Source of the DNA: Oxyruncus cristatus
Taxonomy: Eukaryota; Chordata; Aves; Passeriformes; Cotingidae
Assembly: GCA_013399855.1 (NCBI GenBank)
Contig: VXAY01002359.1
Span: 1,530,939 to 1,594,938 of the forward strand
Direction of reading: 5' to 3'
Length of the DNA stretch: 64,000 nt
The stretch's first letter is position 1, and the number at the start of each line of letters is the position of its first letter. Both the position numbers and the translations under genes were made by a program. A model generated the notes under the pieces. The model had not been told where the DNA came from. It was given only the letters and a program-made list of their open reading frames with translations, and made no database searches. Below are positions 1-12,000 of the stretch, one piece after another.

Positions 1-3000
1 TTTTAATGTCTTCAATTCCCATCAGAATTTAATTGATTTCTGCCTCTGAGAAAGTTTAATCTCCACTTTAATGAAAATACCTCTGTCTTCATCATGCTGA
101 ACTGTGTAAGAAGGAACATGTGTCTGCAATAGGAGTGGTATTTGTCATCAGTGCATGGAAGACTAAATTCTGGAAAAGATCTTGTTTTTCTGTGTACTGA
201 AACTTTGCTTTGCCAAGCTGAACAGGATGTCAGTTTGGGGCTTGAGTGCTTCATTCTATAAGCTGGGCGTAACACACAGGGACTTGTCTCTGTTGGGCAG
301 CTCTCTCTGTACATAAAGTTCATCAGGGTGGTTTCTTACTGTGTCCCTTCCTTTAGGATTTGGTTATTGTTTCATCTCACATTTTCTGCATTTCTGCCCC
401 AGCGGACCTGTGGAAAACATTAAAATATGTGGAATTTCAAATCCCATGAAACTCAAGCCTTTCTCCTTTTGTGAAGCAGTCGAGCACTGTGTGGTGAAGC
501 ACAAGGTGAGCTTTGCTGCGAGGCGCTGTGAGCTGCTGAAGGCTGGCTGTGTTATACTGAAGAACCATGTTTGTTTAATACAGTCGCACTGGAATGATAA
601 ATATGGAGTTGTTTTTACTTTACACTTATAAAATATCACCTCTAATTGAACTTCCAGTACCTTCTGGAACATCTGGATGAAGTGACTAGGAAAGGGGAAA
701 GCTGTTAAGTATGAATATGGAGCAGCATCTGTTGGAGTGCTGATGGTGATTTTTTTCTCCACCTGGCTAATTTTCCAGCTGGTTTGGGTGGGCAGAATTT
801 CAATGGCTGTTTTTGTTGTTTGGTCGGTTTAAAATGCTGATTTCTGAAATCAGATCCAGTCATGAAATAGATCCCCAGCTTGATGAAGCAATTGCCTCAC
901 CTGCTGGAAAGATCTTACCAGAGCTGTCAGAATATTCTTACTGTTTTGGAGTGAAGGCTGATGGGCTCTGTCCTTGCTTGACTGCTGCTCCTCACAGCTG
1001 GTTTTGGAGAGATCCTTTTTCTTGCAAATAACTGTTCCCTATTACAGATCCTTCCCATGGTATTGAATGTTTTTTTTCCTTCTTGCCCAGTCAGTTCTAG
1101 TGCAGGTCAAGCCTTAGAACAGGAGTCCTCATCTGCACAGCATTTTCCTGTGTATGGCCCTCTGAATTTCTGTGTAGAGCACTGAATTTCTATGTATGGC
1201 TCCACTGGATCTTTTTCAAACAAGGGGTAATGGATAAAAGCTTTGCTTTATTTGCATTAATACCAGCAGAGGTGTATGGATTATATGCATTCGTGTTTTG
1301 ACTGCATTGATACTTTTGTTTGCCTCTGGTGCTTATGAACCAGCCAAAGTAGGGGAGAGGGTTTCTTGGTTAAGGGTTTACCCTGGAAGAATTCCTGGAC
1401 CAGTTTTGCTTGAACCTGTTGCAAATAATAATGTGGTTCTGGGAATGGCTCATGCCAGAGCAGGTACTCCCACAGAAGGGCTACAGCCCACGAAGGGACA
1501 ATGTCAGAGCACAGAAAGTGTGAGAAGGAAGGGGCAGCACAGAGAAACTGCTTTGTGCCTGGAACACCCAACCTCCTCTAAGCTCCTCACTGAAAGGACT
1601 TGAGTGTCACTTACAGTGGTGACAAGGGAGCAGAGCAGAGTCAGGAGTGCAGTTGAGCCTGGGAAATAGGCAGGAAAGGTCTGTTAAGGTTTGTCAACCT
1701 TCTCCCCAAAACCTGAATCAATGAATTTATGCTAATTGACAGTGAATTAAATTCCCTGAGCTGAGTGTGCTTAGCCCCCAACAGTACTTGTGTGATTTCC
1801 CTGTCTGTATTCTGACCAATGGGCTTTTTGCCCTTTTTCCTCCTGTTTTCTCTCCTGTCCTGCATGGTGGGGGGGGATGAAGCAGCTGGACAGATGTGGC
1901 TGGCAGCCATGGCCAGCTCCCCACAGGAGTTCAACTCTCAGGCACACGGTGTTGCTGATGTGACAACACGTGACAAGCAGGGACCTGGAGCAGCAGGCCT
2001 GGCCAGGGCTGGGGCACAGCTTTTGTAGGAACTTGCAAGTTGTGTCTGCCCACAGGCCCAGCCAGTCACCCTCTCTGTCTGGAGCTAAAACATGTTTTCT
2101 ATTCTCTCATTCTGATACCTGTTCTTTGCATGTGTATTGTGGACTACAAATCCAGAAAGTTCTGCTGTACACAAATGAATTTTGAAGTACACTTTAAAAA
2201 TGCCATTTTTATGGTACAGCACCACTGTGATAAAATCAGTGATGCCTGATGGCACCAAAAGGTGAGAGTCAAGTGACATTTTCAGTATTAGGCTTTTGTA
2301 TCTCCTTCCTTGTCTTATGAAAAACACAAAATGAAGCAAAAACGGCTGCATTTCTTAAGAGCAGATCAGGGTTCAGGCTATGCAGTGTTTTAATTCCACC
2401 AGTTGATCTTCTAGAAATCCTGATGTGAGGGAGAAGAATCTGCCACCTGCCCTGAGGATTCACCACGAGGCAGAGCCAGGCACCTTCCCCGCTCCCTGGC
2501 CACACAGACCCCATGGTTTGCCAGGGGGATGGAAAAGTCTCCTCATTGCAAATTACTGGTTCTGAATTGAGTTCCAGGGCAGTTCACCCCAAATGGCTCT
2601 GATTCCAACGACCTCCAAGTGTAGCCAGTGTAATTTTCTTTGTTGCTGTTAATATCCTTCCTGCTGTTTAGGATAAAATTCACTTCTTCACTGGGCCTAC
2701 ACAAGATCCAAAGCTCTGGAATGCAATAGGAAGGGTAATTTGGACTTGAAGAATTAGCACAAGGCATTGCTTTTCAGAGTTTTTAGTGGTTTTTCTCATA
2801 AACAGTTTCAGCTGTGCCTTTTCACACTTAACTTCATAATTAGGTACCCTGTGAATAATTTACCACTTATTTTTCTGCTTATAGTCACTGGACAAATGAT
2901 TGCAGAGTTAAAGCATCTGCTGCTTTATACTTTGGTCTGTCTTACTTGCTGTGTAATACTAAGCCATTTATCTGCAATTTCATTTTGAATTAGCACAATA

Positions 3001-3440
3001 TTTCTGACAAATGCCTTATGGAGTCAGCTGAGCATGAAACAGGAATTTACACACCTATGAAATATTTGATACATCAGTGGTAGCTTAAAAATACATCTTT
3101 TGTGTTAGCACCATGCTCTAACCAACTGAGTTAATCCCAGGGTTGTATGTTCTTGTAGACCCTAGTAAAATGTAACCGGCAGAGGTGCAAAAACTCTGCA
3201 TCAAAATAATATAGAAATATGACTGTTCTGCGTGATTTTTTTAAAACAAAAGGGCAAGATGGTAAAATACTGTGAGATGGCGTAGTTAAATTATTGTTGG
3301 GCTTTTTGTTGATTCTTTCAGATGTTTTTAAGATTTTTCTTTGTTCAAGTTAGGTGAACACAGATCCAATTCCAAAATCCCATTTCATTTTTCCCCGTTG
3401 TCTTCAGTTTGTCTCAATGACAGAGTCTGCAATGAAGTGT

Positions 3441-3471
3441 TTTCCAACCTGGCTGATTCTATGATTCTATG
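3441..3471 (+). repeat. CR1 LINE 3' tail remnant
   Basis: The sequence TTTTCCAACCTGGCTGATTC followed by ATGATTCTATG is the last part of a CR1 3' end with its short tail repeat. Upstream CR1 sequence is too diverged to recognise. Confidence 0.7.
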
Positions 3472-5204
3472 AATAACACAATGTGTAAGGTTTTGTTTAA
3501 TGTGTACCTCAGTGCAGTTCATACCAGAAGCTTCACTTTGCAGTCCAGCAAAGCCACAACCCTTCTCCAGAGAGTTTCTCACCTGAAAGGAATCTGAAAA
3601 TGAGTGATGGAGGAGCTGGTGAGTACTGCCAGGTGAAGCTCATTCATGCGATCTTAAAGTGGAATTACCTAAACCACCGAGGAAAGGGGGACATCACCTG
3701 AGGAAGCTGGGTGTTTGTCTGTGGCTGTCCACAGAAGCTGAAGCTACCAGCCCCTCGTGGCTTTAGCTGTGGCCTTTTTGGAAATACAGTTTGCACACCT
3801 TGAAGAACAGGTGACTAAAGCCCAGTCTTCTCTCCACATGCTGCTTTCTTCCCACAGGAAGCTCCTGAGCTACTCGGCACCTCGAAGAGTTGAGGCATTG
3901 GGGTTTATGTCAAACAGGAGTGCTGCTCTCCCCTGGGTGTGGGGTGCTGTCTGAAGCCAGGTGGGGAGTGAATTCCTTCAAACAGTTCAACAGCAGGGAT
4001 TGGTCCCTCCCCAGGAGTCTGTGGTTTGTCAGATCTGCCGTGCCCAACCAGGATCACCAAGGAGTGAACCGAGGTGTCCCCTGTCCCAGCAGGCACTGGG
4101 ACCAAGATGGAAATGTTCCCTGGGAGAGGTGGGGATGGGACATGCCCCAAGAGGGCTCCTGACCCTTGCCCAGGTGCCAGAGCAGGCGATTCAGTGGGCC
4201 ACTGAGTAGGCCTGGCAGATCAGAGACATTTGGCTGGTTTTGTCAGGAGGAAGTTGCACAGTCAGATGTATTTACACTTGAATGGACTTACCCTTTGACT
4301 GTTTTATTTTCCTCTGGCTGAGACTGGAATGTCTGTCTTTCCTGCTCTTTGAGTTTGTGTATCCAGCTTATAAATTGGCTGATCAGCCTGTTGTACTCGT
4401 GATGGCTTTAGAGGGAGTTTGCTTTGAATTAGGACTCTTGGATGAGGATCGAATTTTCCTTGAAAATCCTTCTGCTGGGGGCACCTCAGTGAACACAAAT
4501 TGAAATGAAAAGAGCTGGAAAAAGCATTTGATTCCATTCTAGTAAAATGTAGCTTATTTAAGTGGTAAAAGGAGCATTTGTGGTCCTTCTCCATGTGATG
4601 GATTCTCCATTTGCAGCCTGTGTTTTCAGATGTTTCCCATGATTCAAATATGCATTGAATAGTTCTGGGTTTATATCTGAATGAAGGAGATATAAATGTG
4701 CTTTAACTTCTTCAAGAGGTGATCAGTGCTCTTTGGCTTACGAACATTTTAACAACCAGTGCTTTGAAAAATAAAGAGCATCTCTAGGGCTGTCATTCTA
4801 TAAGGATCTCAAAGGTGAGGATTCTTGTTTTGGTGGTGTATTTACAAACAAAAAAGCAAAAAATGAACAAAATTTATTGTCCTAACATTCTTATATTCAT
4901 CACTCATATAAGTTCACCCATTTTGTCACCATCCCACTGTTTCTTTTCAATTAATACTAGAAACTGCTTTGTTTCTTCAGCTACTTGGATTGGAGCTTAA
5001 TCATTTAATGTAACTGCTCTTAGAAATTAATTGTAAATATAGATACAGCTTTTAAGGATTTGTTATCTCAACTAATTTTATTTTCTTACATAATCTGCTG
5101 TTAAATGGATTTGCAACTTTTTTGTTGCTTATGAAAGCCCAATTAACAGTTCTTTCACAGTTTGGTCAGTACTGCAATGGTAAAAGACTTTCATCTTCAT
5201 TTTT

Positions 5205-5210
5205 TTTATT
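5205..5210 (-). promoter_or_regulatory. Candidate poly(A) signal
   Basis: The minus strand reads AATAAA about 530 bases past the COL4A4 stop. It is the first canonical hexamer I found below the stop, but there are others (for example 5077-5082 and 4873-4878) and no strong GU-rich element follows. It is offered only as a candidate. Confidence 0.2.
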
Positions 5211-5740
5211 ATGAGGGGTTTTTTTAAGAATTAAATTTCTCCCTTCTCTCAGAAACAGCATGTGCAGAGTTTCTTTAGCTTGGGAAATTCAGCTACAGGG
5301 CTTTGACATTTGTATATTTGCACATTTCTATAGATATGGATAAATACTTGTAATATACCTATAAATTTACATACTCTTCCTGCTGTAAATGCCATTTCTA
5401 ACAGTCTTGCACAACAGGTATGGTGTCCTTGGTATTCCCAACTTGACTCAACCCTCCAAGCTCACCCTGTTCCCTGTACCTTATGGCAGTGGACTCCAAT
5501 GTTGACAGAGTTTCATTTTTTAAAATTAATTAATTTATACTAGATTTTACTACCTGTAGATGTGTGTCGTGGGGTGGATGAGGCTCAACAGACCCTTCAT
5601 CTTTCAGTCTTACATATCCATTCCCACAAAGAGAGCAGCTCTGCACACTTTCAAACACATTCAAATACAAAATGCTGGTTAAACCTTTGGCATGTTGTTT
5701 ACCCCGATGCAAGTCTGGCTGTCCATTTCTGCCTTGCTTG

Positions 5741-6004
5741 TTAGCCATGCTTCAGGCATACCTGGCATCTACTGATTTTTTTCCTCTGCTCTTGTCCTTC
5801 TTTAAGAGTTCCTGACAGGGGGGCTGATGCAAACTGCAGTTCAGGCATCACAGTTGTCAGCCAGAAACTGTATTCATTAGCAAAAAATTGACATGTCCCC
5901 CGCTGGCCCTGGCATTCGATGAATGGTGCTGATCTGAAGTCTTCTAGGCAACTTCCAGGTGACATAAGGGACTGTCCACCACCCTGATCACCAGATCCAG
6001 TGTG
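5741..6004 (-). CDS. COL4A4: COL4A4 exon E44 (terminal NC1, stop codon)
   Basis: This exon has 264 coding bases, 87 codons plus stop, after acceptor ttctttccag. It begins [19 protein letters not shown] and ends [13 protein letters not shown] before the stop. It holds the last five NC1 cysteines, for a complete set of twelve. The 3' UTR continues towards lower coordinates. Confidence 0.97.
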   Translation of the reverse strand, partial: HTGSGDQGGGQSLMSPGSCLEDFRSAPFIECQGQRGTCQFFANEYSFWLTTVMPELQFASAPLSGTLKEGQEQRKKISRCQVCLKHG

Positions 6005-9000
6005 CTGGAAAGAACAATGAGAGAACTTGACAACTGTGCATGAAAAATAGGTAAATTATGTTACTCTGTCTTTTTTGCTTACTTTTATTTGATTTTAGTT
6101 GTACTGGTTTGGTAATATTAAATTAGAGTAAGCTTTCTTTGCTGGAGAAGATCTTAATTTGCTCTGGAATGAGTTAATCTCAAGAGTCTAGAGCCAGCTC
6201 ACTTATTTTTCAGGTTTTTGTCAAACTGAAGAAAGAAGTAGTCCGGGTTGATTCTGAACGATGCCGTTGTCCAAACTGCTGCAAATGTACCTTGAGGATG
6301 GCATTAAAAAGACCTGGAGCTCTAATTCTGAAAACTGTGTCTTTGTACCTGAAAATCCCACTGTTTATTCTGTTGCCTGAAGACAAGCAGGCAAAACCTT
6401 TGTAATTTTAAGAAATGTGTGTCTTAAGGCTGGGAGTACAGTACTGCAGCTACAGCCAGGTTCTGCAATTTGCAACTAACCCTTGTCTTGTTTCTTGTTG
6501 TGTATTTTCCTTTTTAATGTTCGGTAGGCATTGGATAATTTACTTTTCAGACCTAAAAAAAAAAATAATCTTTGAACCTTCAGAATACAAAAGCTGGATG
6601 AAAGGAACTTTTCTATACGACCACGCGCCCGGACTCTCACCATCAAAAAGGAATATCCTATCCAAAGGCTCCTCCAGTTGACTGGGCAGGGAGGAATCGA
6701 CTCATCTTGGCTGTGAACTGCCACTGCCTGGGCTGGGGCCTCACACACAGCACATCTGCTGATGTATGGCTGGATTTCTTCTTCGGAGAGCGGCGCCGTC
6801 GGCAAAGGGGCAGCGCTGGATAACCAGTACGACTTGTCGTTTCGGCTGGCGTAGTAACACACTTGGTTGATGTTACAGTAAGCAAAGGGCATGGTGTTAA
6901 ACACAGGGAGACAAGATCCTGCCAGACCTGAAAATAATAACAAGTGGTGCAAATTACTCCACTTCCAGGTAAGTTGAAAAAAATATCCTGGCCGATGTTG
7001 CTGCAAAACTATATGTCTTAACAGCAGTGAGGTAATTCACGGATCTTAAACCTCCCAGACCTTTACCAAAATGGCTGGTTATGTGGAAAATGGAGACTTT
7101 TTACCAATAAGTATCTTCCTTTGACCAATAATATTTAATTGTGTCACAATCCAGTATTTAAACATGATGTAGTTTGTCACCATGGGAAACAGTTATGATA
7201 ACAAATTTCTTAGCTGTGCCAACACTGAAAAATAAATTAGGCAAGAGGTGGTGGCTGGTTTAAAAGGAGATTAGCTATTTACAAACTCATTAGGAGCAGT
7301 GAGAAACCAAATGCCAATGCTGATAAATAGAAAATTTTTGTAAAGTATGACAAGCCGTTGCTACCAGTGCATTAAGCTGAAGTCTCAGCAGCTGTTCTAT
7401 TGCCTTCCAGAAAGGTTTCACAGAATCTCAAAGAGAAATAAAAGGACTGAGGGATTTTGCAGAGCCAATCCTGCAAAATTCTCATCAGGCAGACATCAGT
7501 GGGAACTAAGAAGTGACCAGTGCATACGTCAGCATACTTCAGAGGTGAGGTTCTTCCAGAACCGAATTTAGAACAGTTTCATGATGACCTATTTAGTTAA
7601 CAGTAATCACTGCACAAAGTTCTGCCTTGAATTTTGTGTGTGAAGTGTTATTTCTGTAATGCCCCCGAGCCCGAACACCTTCATTAAAGACATGTGACAT
7701 TTCTGTACAGAAGCCAGTTTTGTTTATCACAGATAATTTTCCATTCCAGTACTAATAAAGGATCTGGAGTAGCCTGAGTAGGGAAAATGCCTGCAAAATC
7801 AGGAGATGGGGACTCTGTTCTCTTTGAATCTTATTTTCACTGTTATTAGGAGACATTCTGTTAGCAACTGGCTCTCCTGGGGAATGCCAAACACACAATA
7901 GTGAAAACATTTTAAAACATCACTGCTATTCTAAAAATATCTCTTTTTATTGCTCTTTTAAACACTTCTGTTTTGTTCAGCTTATTAGGTCCTTGATCTT
8001 TCCTCCTCAGAGACTTCTCCGATTCTTGTATAACAAGTCAACAAGAATTTAGCAAACTTTTTCTGTGCAAATTGCCACCGATCAGTTTCTCAGACTGCAA
8101 ATCAGGCAGCTTATTTAGACAGCTGATTTTAGTCAGAACTGTAGAGGACTCCGAAGAAATGACCCAGGACACCAAAAGAAGCTGTCTCTGGAGAAATTTC
8201 GCTTTGGCTTTTCCAAAAATATTAACTTCTGACTCTTAAAAGCAGAGAATGAAACATAATCTACTTGTAAGGCCTATTTACAGGGTCGAACTGTAACTAC
8301 CCAACTTAACCAGCTCTTTTGCCCAAGCTGTCTCTACAGTAAAAAAGGAGCAAATCCTCCACAGAGCTATTTGAGTGTGGCCAAATGAGATTTCTGACCT
8401 CGGAAAATCTCTCCAGACACTTCAAAGACAGCCCAAAATTACTCCCTGGGATAAGTGAAATAAACCACTCTTCTCTCCCAACTTCTAGTCTAAATTACTT
8501 AGAGATAGAAATAATTCTTCATTCAATTGCATTGCAGCAGAAAGCCATTTTTAATGGGTCACATGATAGGGCAGCAAAACCAAGTTCATCATCATCAGTG
8601 TAAATTAGTTTTGAGACTGTAGTAAATAAGATTCTGTAATGTGCTCCCCTTGACTTGTCTTTCATTGTATGGATCACACCATATTAGACCTTAGCTGGAG
8701 AGCAATTATTACTAAAATACATACCAAGATCTTGATTGTGGGCTTTCTCTTGTCCTTCCAGGTACAGCAAACTATAGCCAGTCCATAATTTTGGCATCCC
8801 CTGTGGGCAGAGCGGTTCTCTGTCTGACTGACTGTGAAGGACCAGCAAGAATCCACTTGCGGATCTCATGTGGGGGCCTGGTGGTCCTGGGATACCAGTC
8901 TGGCCAGGTGGACCTGATCCACAGGAGAAAGGTAAAAGAAATTTACTTGTATAAAATATAGCAGAAGTTCACAGTGGCTATATGTTAGGTGTTCAATAAG

Positions 9001-12000
9001 GAGTTCCTGACTCAATATAATACAACTCCACAGGCTGTCATGGGCAATAAAGGCACCCGTGGACTTAATGTTATCCTTCGTATGGGAGAGAAATGAACTG
9101 GATTGCCCCTGAATGCTTGGCAGTTGGCTTTTCTATTGTGCCTCTGTCTTGTGCTGTATGGATTAAGAAATGAACGGAGGTGGGCAATGATTTCCCAGAC
9201 TTACTCAGTAGGATGACTTCTCTGGACTGAATTTGAATCTTTGCAGGAACATCGATGCCCCTTCCTCACATACGTATTAAACCCTTCATTTATTCAAGAG
9301 CAGTCACAGTTAAAATACAATTTTAATTACTCGCAGACAGTTGCCCCATTAACCCTGGTTCAGAGATGCATGCCTATTGATACGTGCTGTCTGAGCCTCT
9401 GTGGTTAATTGCCTTTCTGGTTAATAATGGATGCTGAGATAAATTTTCTTCCAACAGGTCTTGTTATGAAATCATTCACAAATGTCTCTATATCAGCGTT
9501 GGAACTGAGAGGGGGACAGAAATGTCATGGAATCTCAGGCTGGAGGTGGATGTATCCATGTGTGAACTGGGGGAGTAGAGAGGAAACTCGGTTTATCCAT
9601 CATCTCACACACCTCTCCCCAGAGTTGTGTCCCCTTCTTACCTTGTGGCCCAGCATATCCTTGCTCTCCTCTGCTCCCTTGGTCACCTGGTGGTCCAGGT
9701 GCCCCTGGTAAGCCATCTTGACCTGGCAGGCCACATGACCCTTCTTCACCTTTTCTTCCTGGATAAATACAAAGGATGTGCTTTTCCGTCACATGGCTGC
9801 ATTTAAGGTTTGACATTGTCCAAACACAAAGGGCCAGTCAGCAGAACAGACACCAGGACAGGGAGGTGCAGAACCCCTTTCTGCTGGGAATTCTCTTCAC
9901 AACTTAACCACTCTGTGACCACAGTAGTAGCTCAGAGGCATGACTTTAGTAACAGCAGCTCCTGATAAGGTCTCTCCGGAAGTTTTGTGATTTACAGTTG
10001 AAATTAAACCACCGACTAACAAACATCATGCAAGCCTCTTGTGGAATTGCCATCAGGATCCGTACCATGTCATGAGCTATAACTCATCCCAAGGCAGGCT
10101 GACATCCCTTAGAACTCAATTCAGCAACGTCTTAGAACACATATTGAACTCCCCTTGAAGTAAGGGATGTATTGGAGCACTTGCAGAACAGGGAGGGACT
10201 GCAGAATTGGGCTATATCGGGGAGGGGGGGGGAAGGGTAAAGGCATTTTTAGACTCCTTTTGGTCTCACCTTTCTGTATTTCTCATATGTCCATGTATTT
10301 TTACACTTTAGCAGATGAGGTGTGGCCGTGACAGTAAAAGGTGTCTCGTTTGCAGGGCACAAAAAGTGATGGGCCTGTTCACTGGCTGCTTAAAACATAA
10401 TCTGAATTGAATAGCTACACTTGTTAGGTATTACTGCACTTAGCAGTTGTTTTCCTCTTTTGATAAAAACCAATTTCAGATGAGGCTGTTTCTCCAGCAG
10501 CCACCACAGTTGTTTCTCAGTAATGGCGTTTCATTCCTTGCAGACTTTGCTGTTTAACCTGCAGACTGAGTAATTCAAGGTTGTCTCACAGCATTCAAAA
10601 TCTCCCCATGTTATTTTTTACTAGATTCACTAAGAAAACCTAAACCAGTCAAAACAATTAAGAGCTCTTCTGTGTTGATTGCACAGTTATTCTGCCAAAG
10701 TTTAAGCACACTGAAGTTTTAGTAAAGCACATTACTTTTGCCAGTAAAACTTCCAGTTTGCCAGAAGAAAATTGGACTTTTCCTATCTTAATGAAAGGAG
10801 ATGGGTTAAGTACTTCTAAGTACTTCTAAGTACTTCTTTATTTCTTTCATAAAACCAGTGCAAGTATGTATTAATGTATCACCTGGTTTTACAAAAACTC
10901 TTGCAGGGAGTCTCCTCGGAGAATATAATGGATTTTCCTTCTGGAGATACTGGATGTCCAGAGCAGCCACTACAACAAACTTTCAGTTTCCCAAGTAGGA
11001 AATAGCTAAAACCACGTGAGGGATTCCACTATCTAAACCAAAGACACTATGCAGACAGGCTGTGCTTTAATTCCATGAAGATGGTCTCTCTGTTGGAATC
11101 ATCAGTACCACCATCACCCTTGTTTTCTTTTTATCTGTCTGAAGAAGTTTTCAGTTTTTCATCACTTCTCTTTGAGATCTCTTTGGTCAGTTTTCTTTTG
11201 TGGTAACTTTTTCATGTTCTAACAGATAAAGAGCACTATTGTAGCTGCCTCTCTGACTTCAGTGTCTTTTTAGGACTTCGGTTATCAGAGCTTTGGGATT
11301 CATTACTGCTAAATTTTAAAGCATGTATATTTTTAACATCCTTCATGTATGTCTAAACCATAGGAGTGGTTTGAGGCATTGCTTTATCATTTGTTGGGAA
11401 AAAGGTAAATACCTTTTGAAGAACTCTTTTCTCAACAGTGCCCTGATGCTTTTGCCCTCCCTGGCCTAGGAGAAGAGAAGTTTCAAAACGTGAGCTTACC
11501 ATGGGGTCCAGGGTGGCCTATTGGCCCTGGTAATCCTGCAGAGCCATCCTCTCCTCTTTGCCCTGCGTCCCCAGGAGGGCCTGGGATTTTAGGGCATGAA
11601 TCATCGACTTTTCCTGGTTCACCAGGGTCACCTGGAATGTGTAACAGGGAAGTGGATTGGTAGACTGGTTAATGGCTCCCATGCGAAAAGTCAGCGTAAA
11701 CATGAGCTGACTTTGGTGTTCAAGATAATACTTTCAGTATTTTAAAACCTGGAATTACTAAGTCTCACTGCTTTTAATTTTACTCTTAGTCTTTTAACAC
11801 AGCACTCAACAGCATGGCAAGCATTAGCCAGCATAAGCCAGGTGATGTGATCTTTGCCCAGGTGGGCAAGGCCAGTGGCATCCTGGCCTGTATCAGCAAT
11901 GGTGGGGCCAGGGCAGTGACTGTCCACACGTACTTGGCACTGGTGAGGCTACACCTCAAATCCTGTGTTTATTTTTGGGCCCCTCACTGCAAGAAAGACA

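Larger units (their letters stand above)
1..5740. other. COL4A4 3' UTR and downstream DNA; no other gene seen
   Basis: No collagen exon, splice-bounded exon or recognisable protein was found here on either strand; the open frames are short and compositionally unremarkable. The part next to 5740 must be COL4A4 3' UTR, which is long in mammals, but its end cannot be fixed. In vertebrates RHBDD1 usually lies beyond the COL4A4 3' end. I did not recognise any of it in this stretch. Confidence 0.6.
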
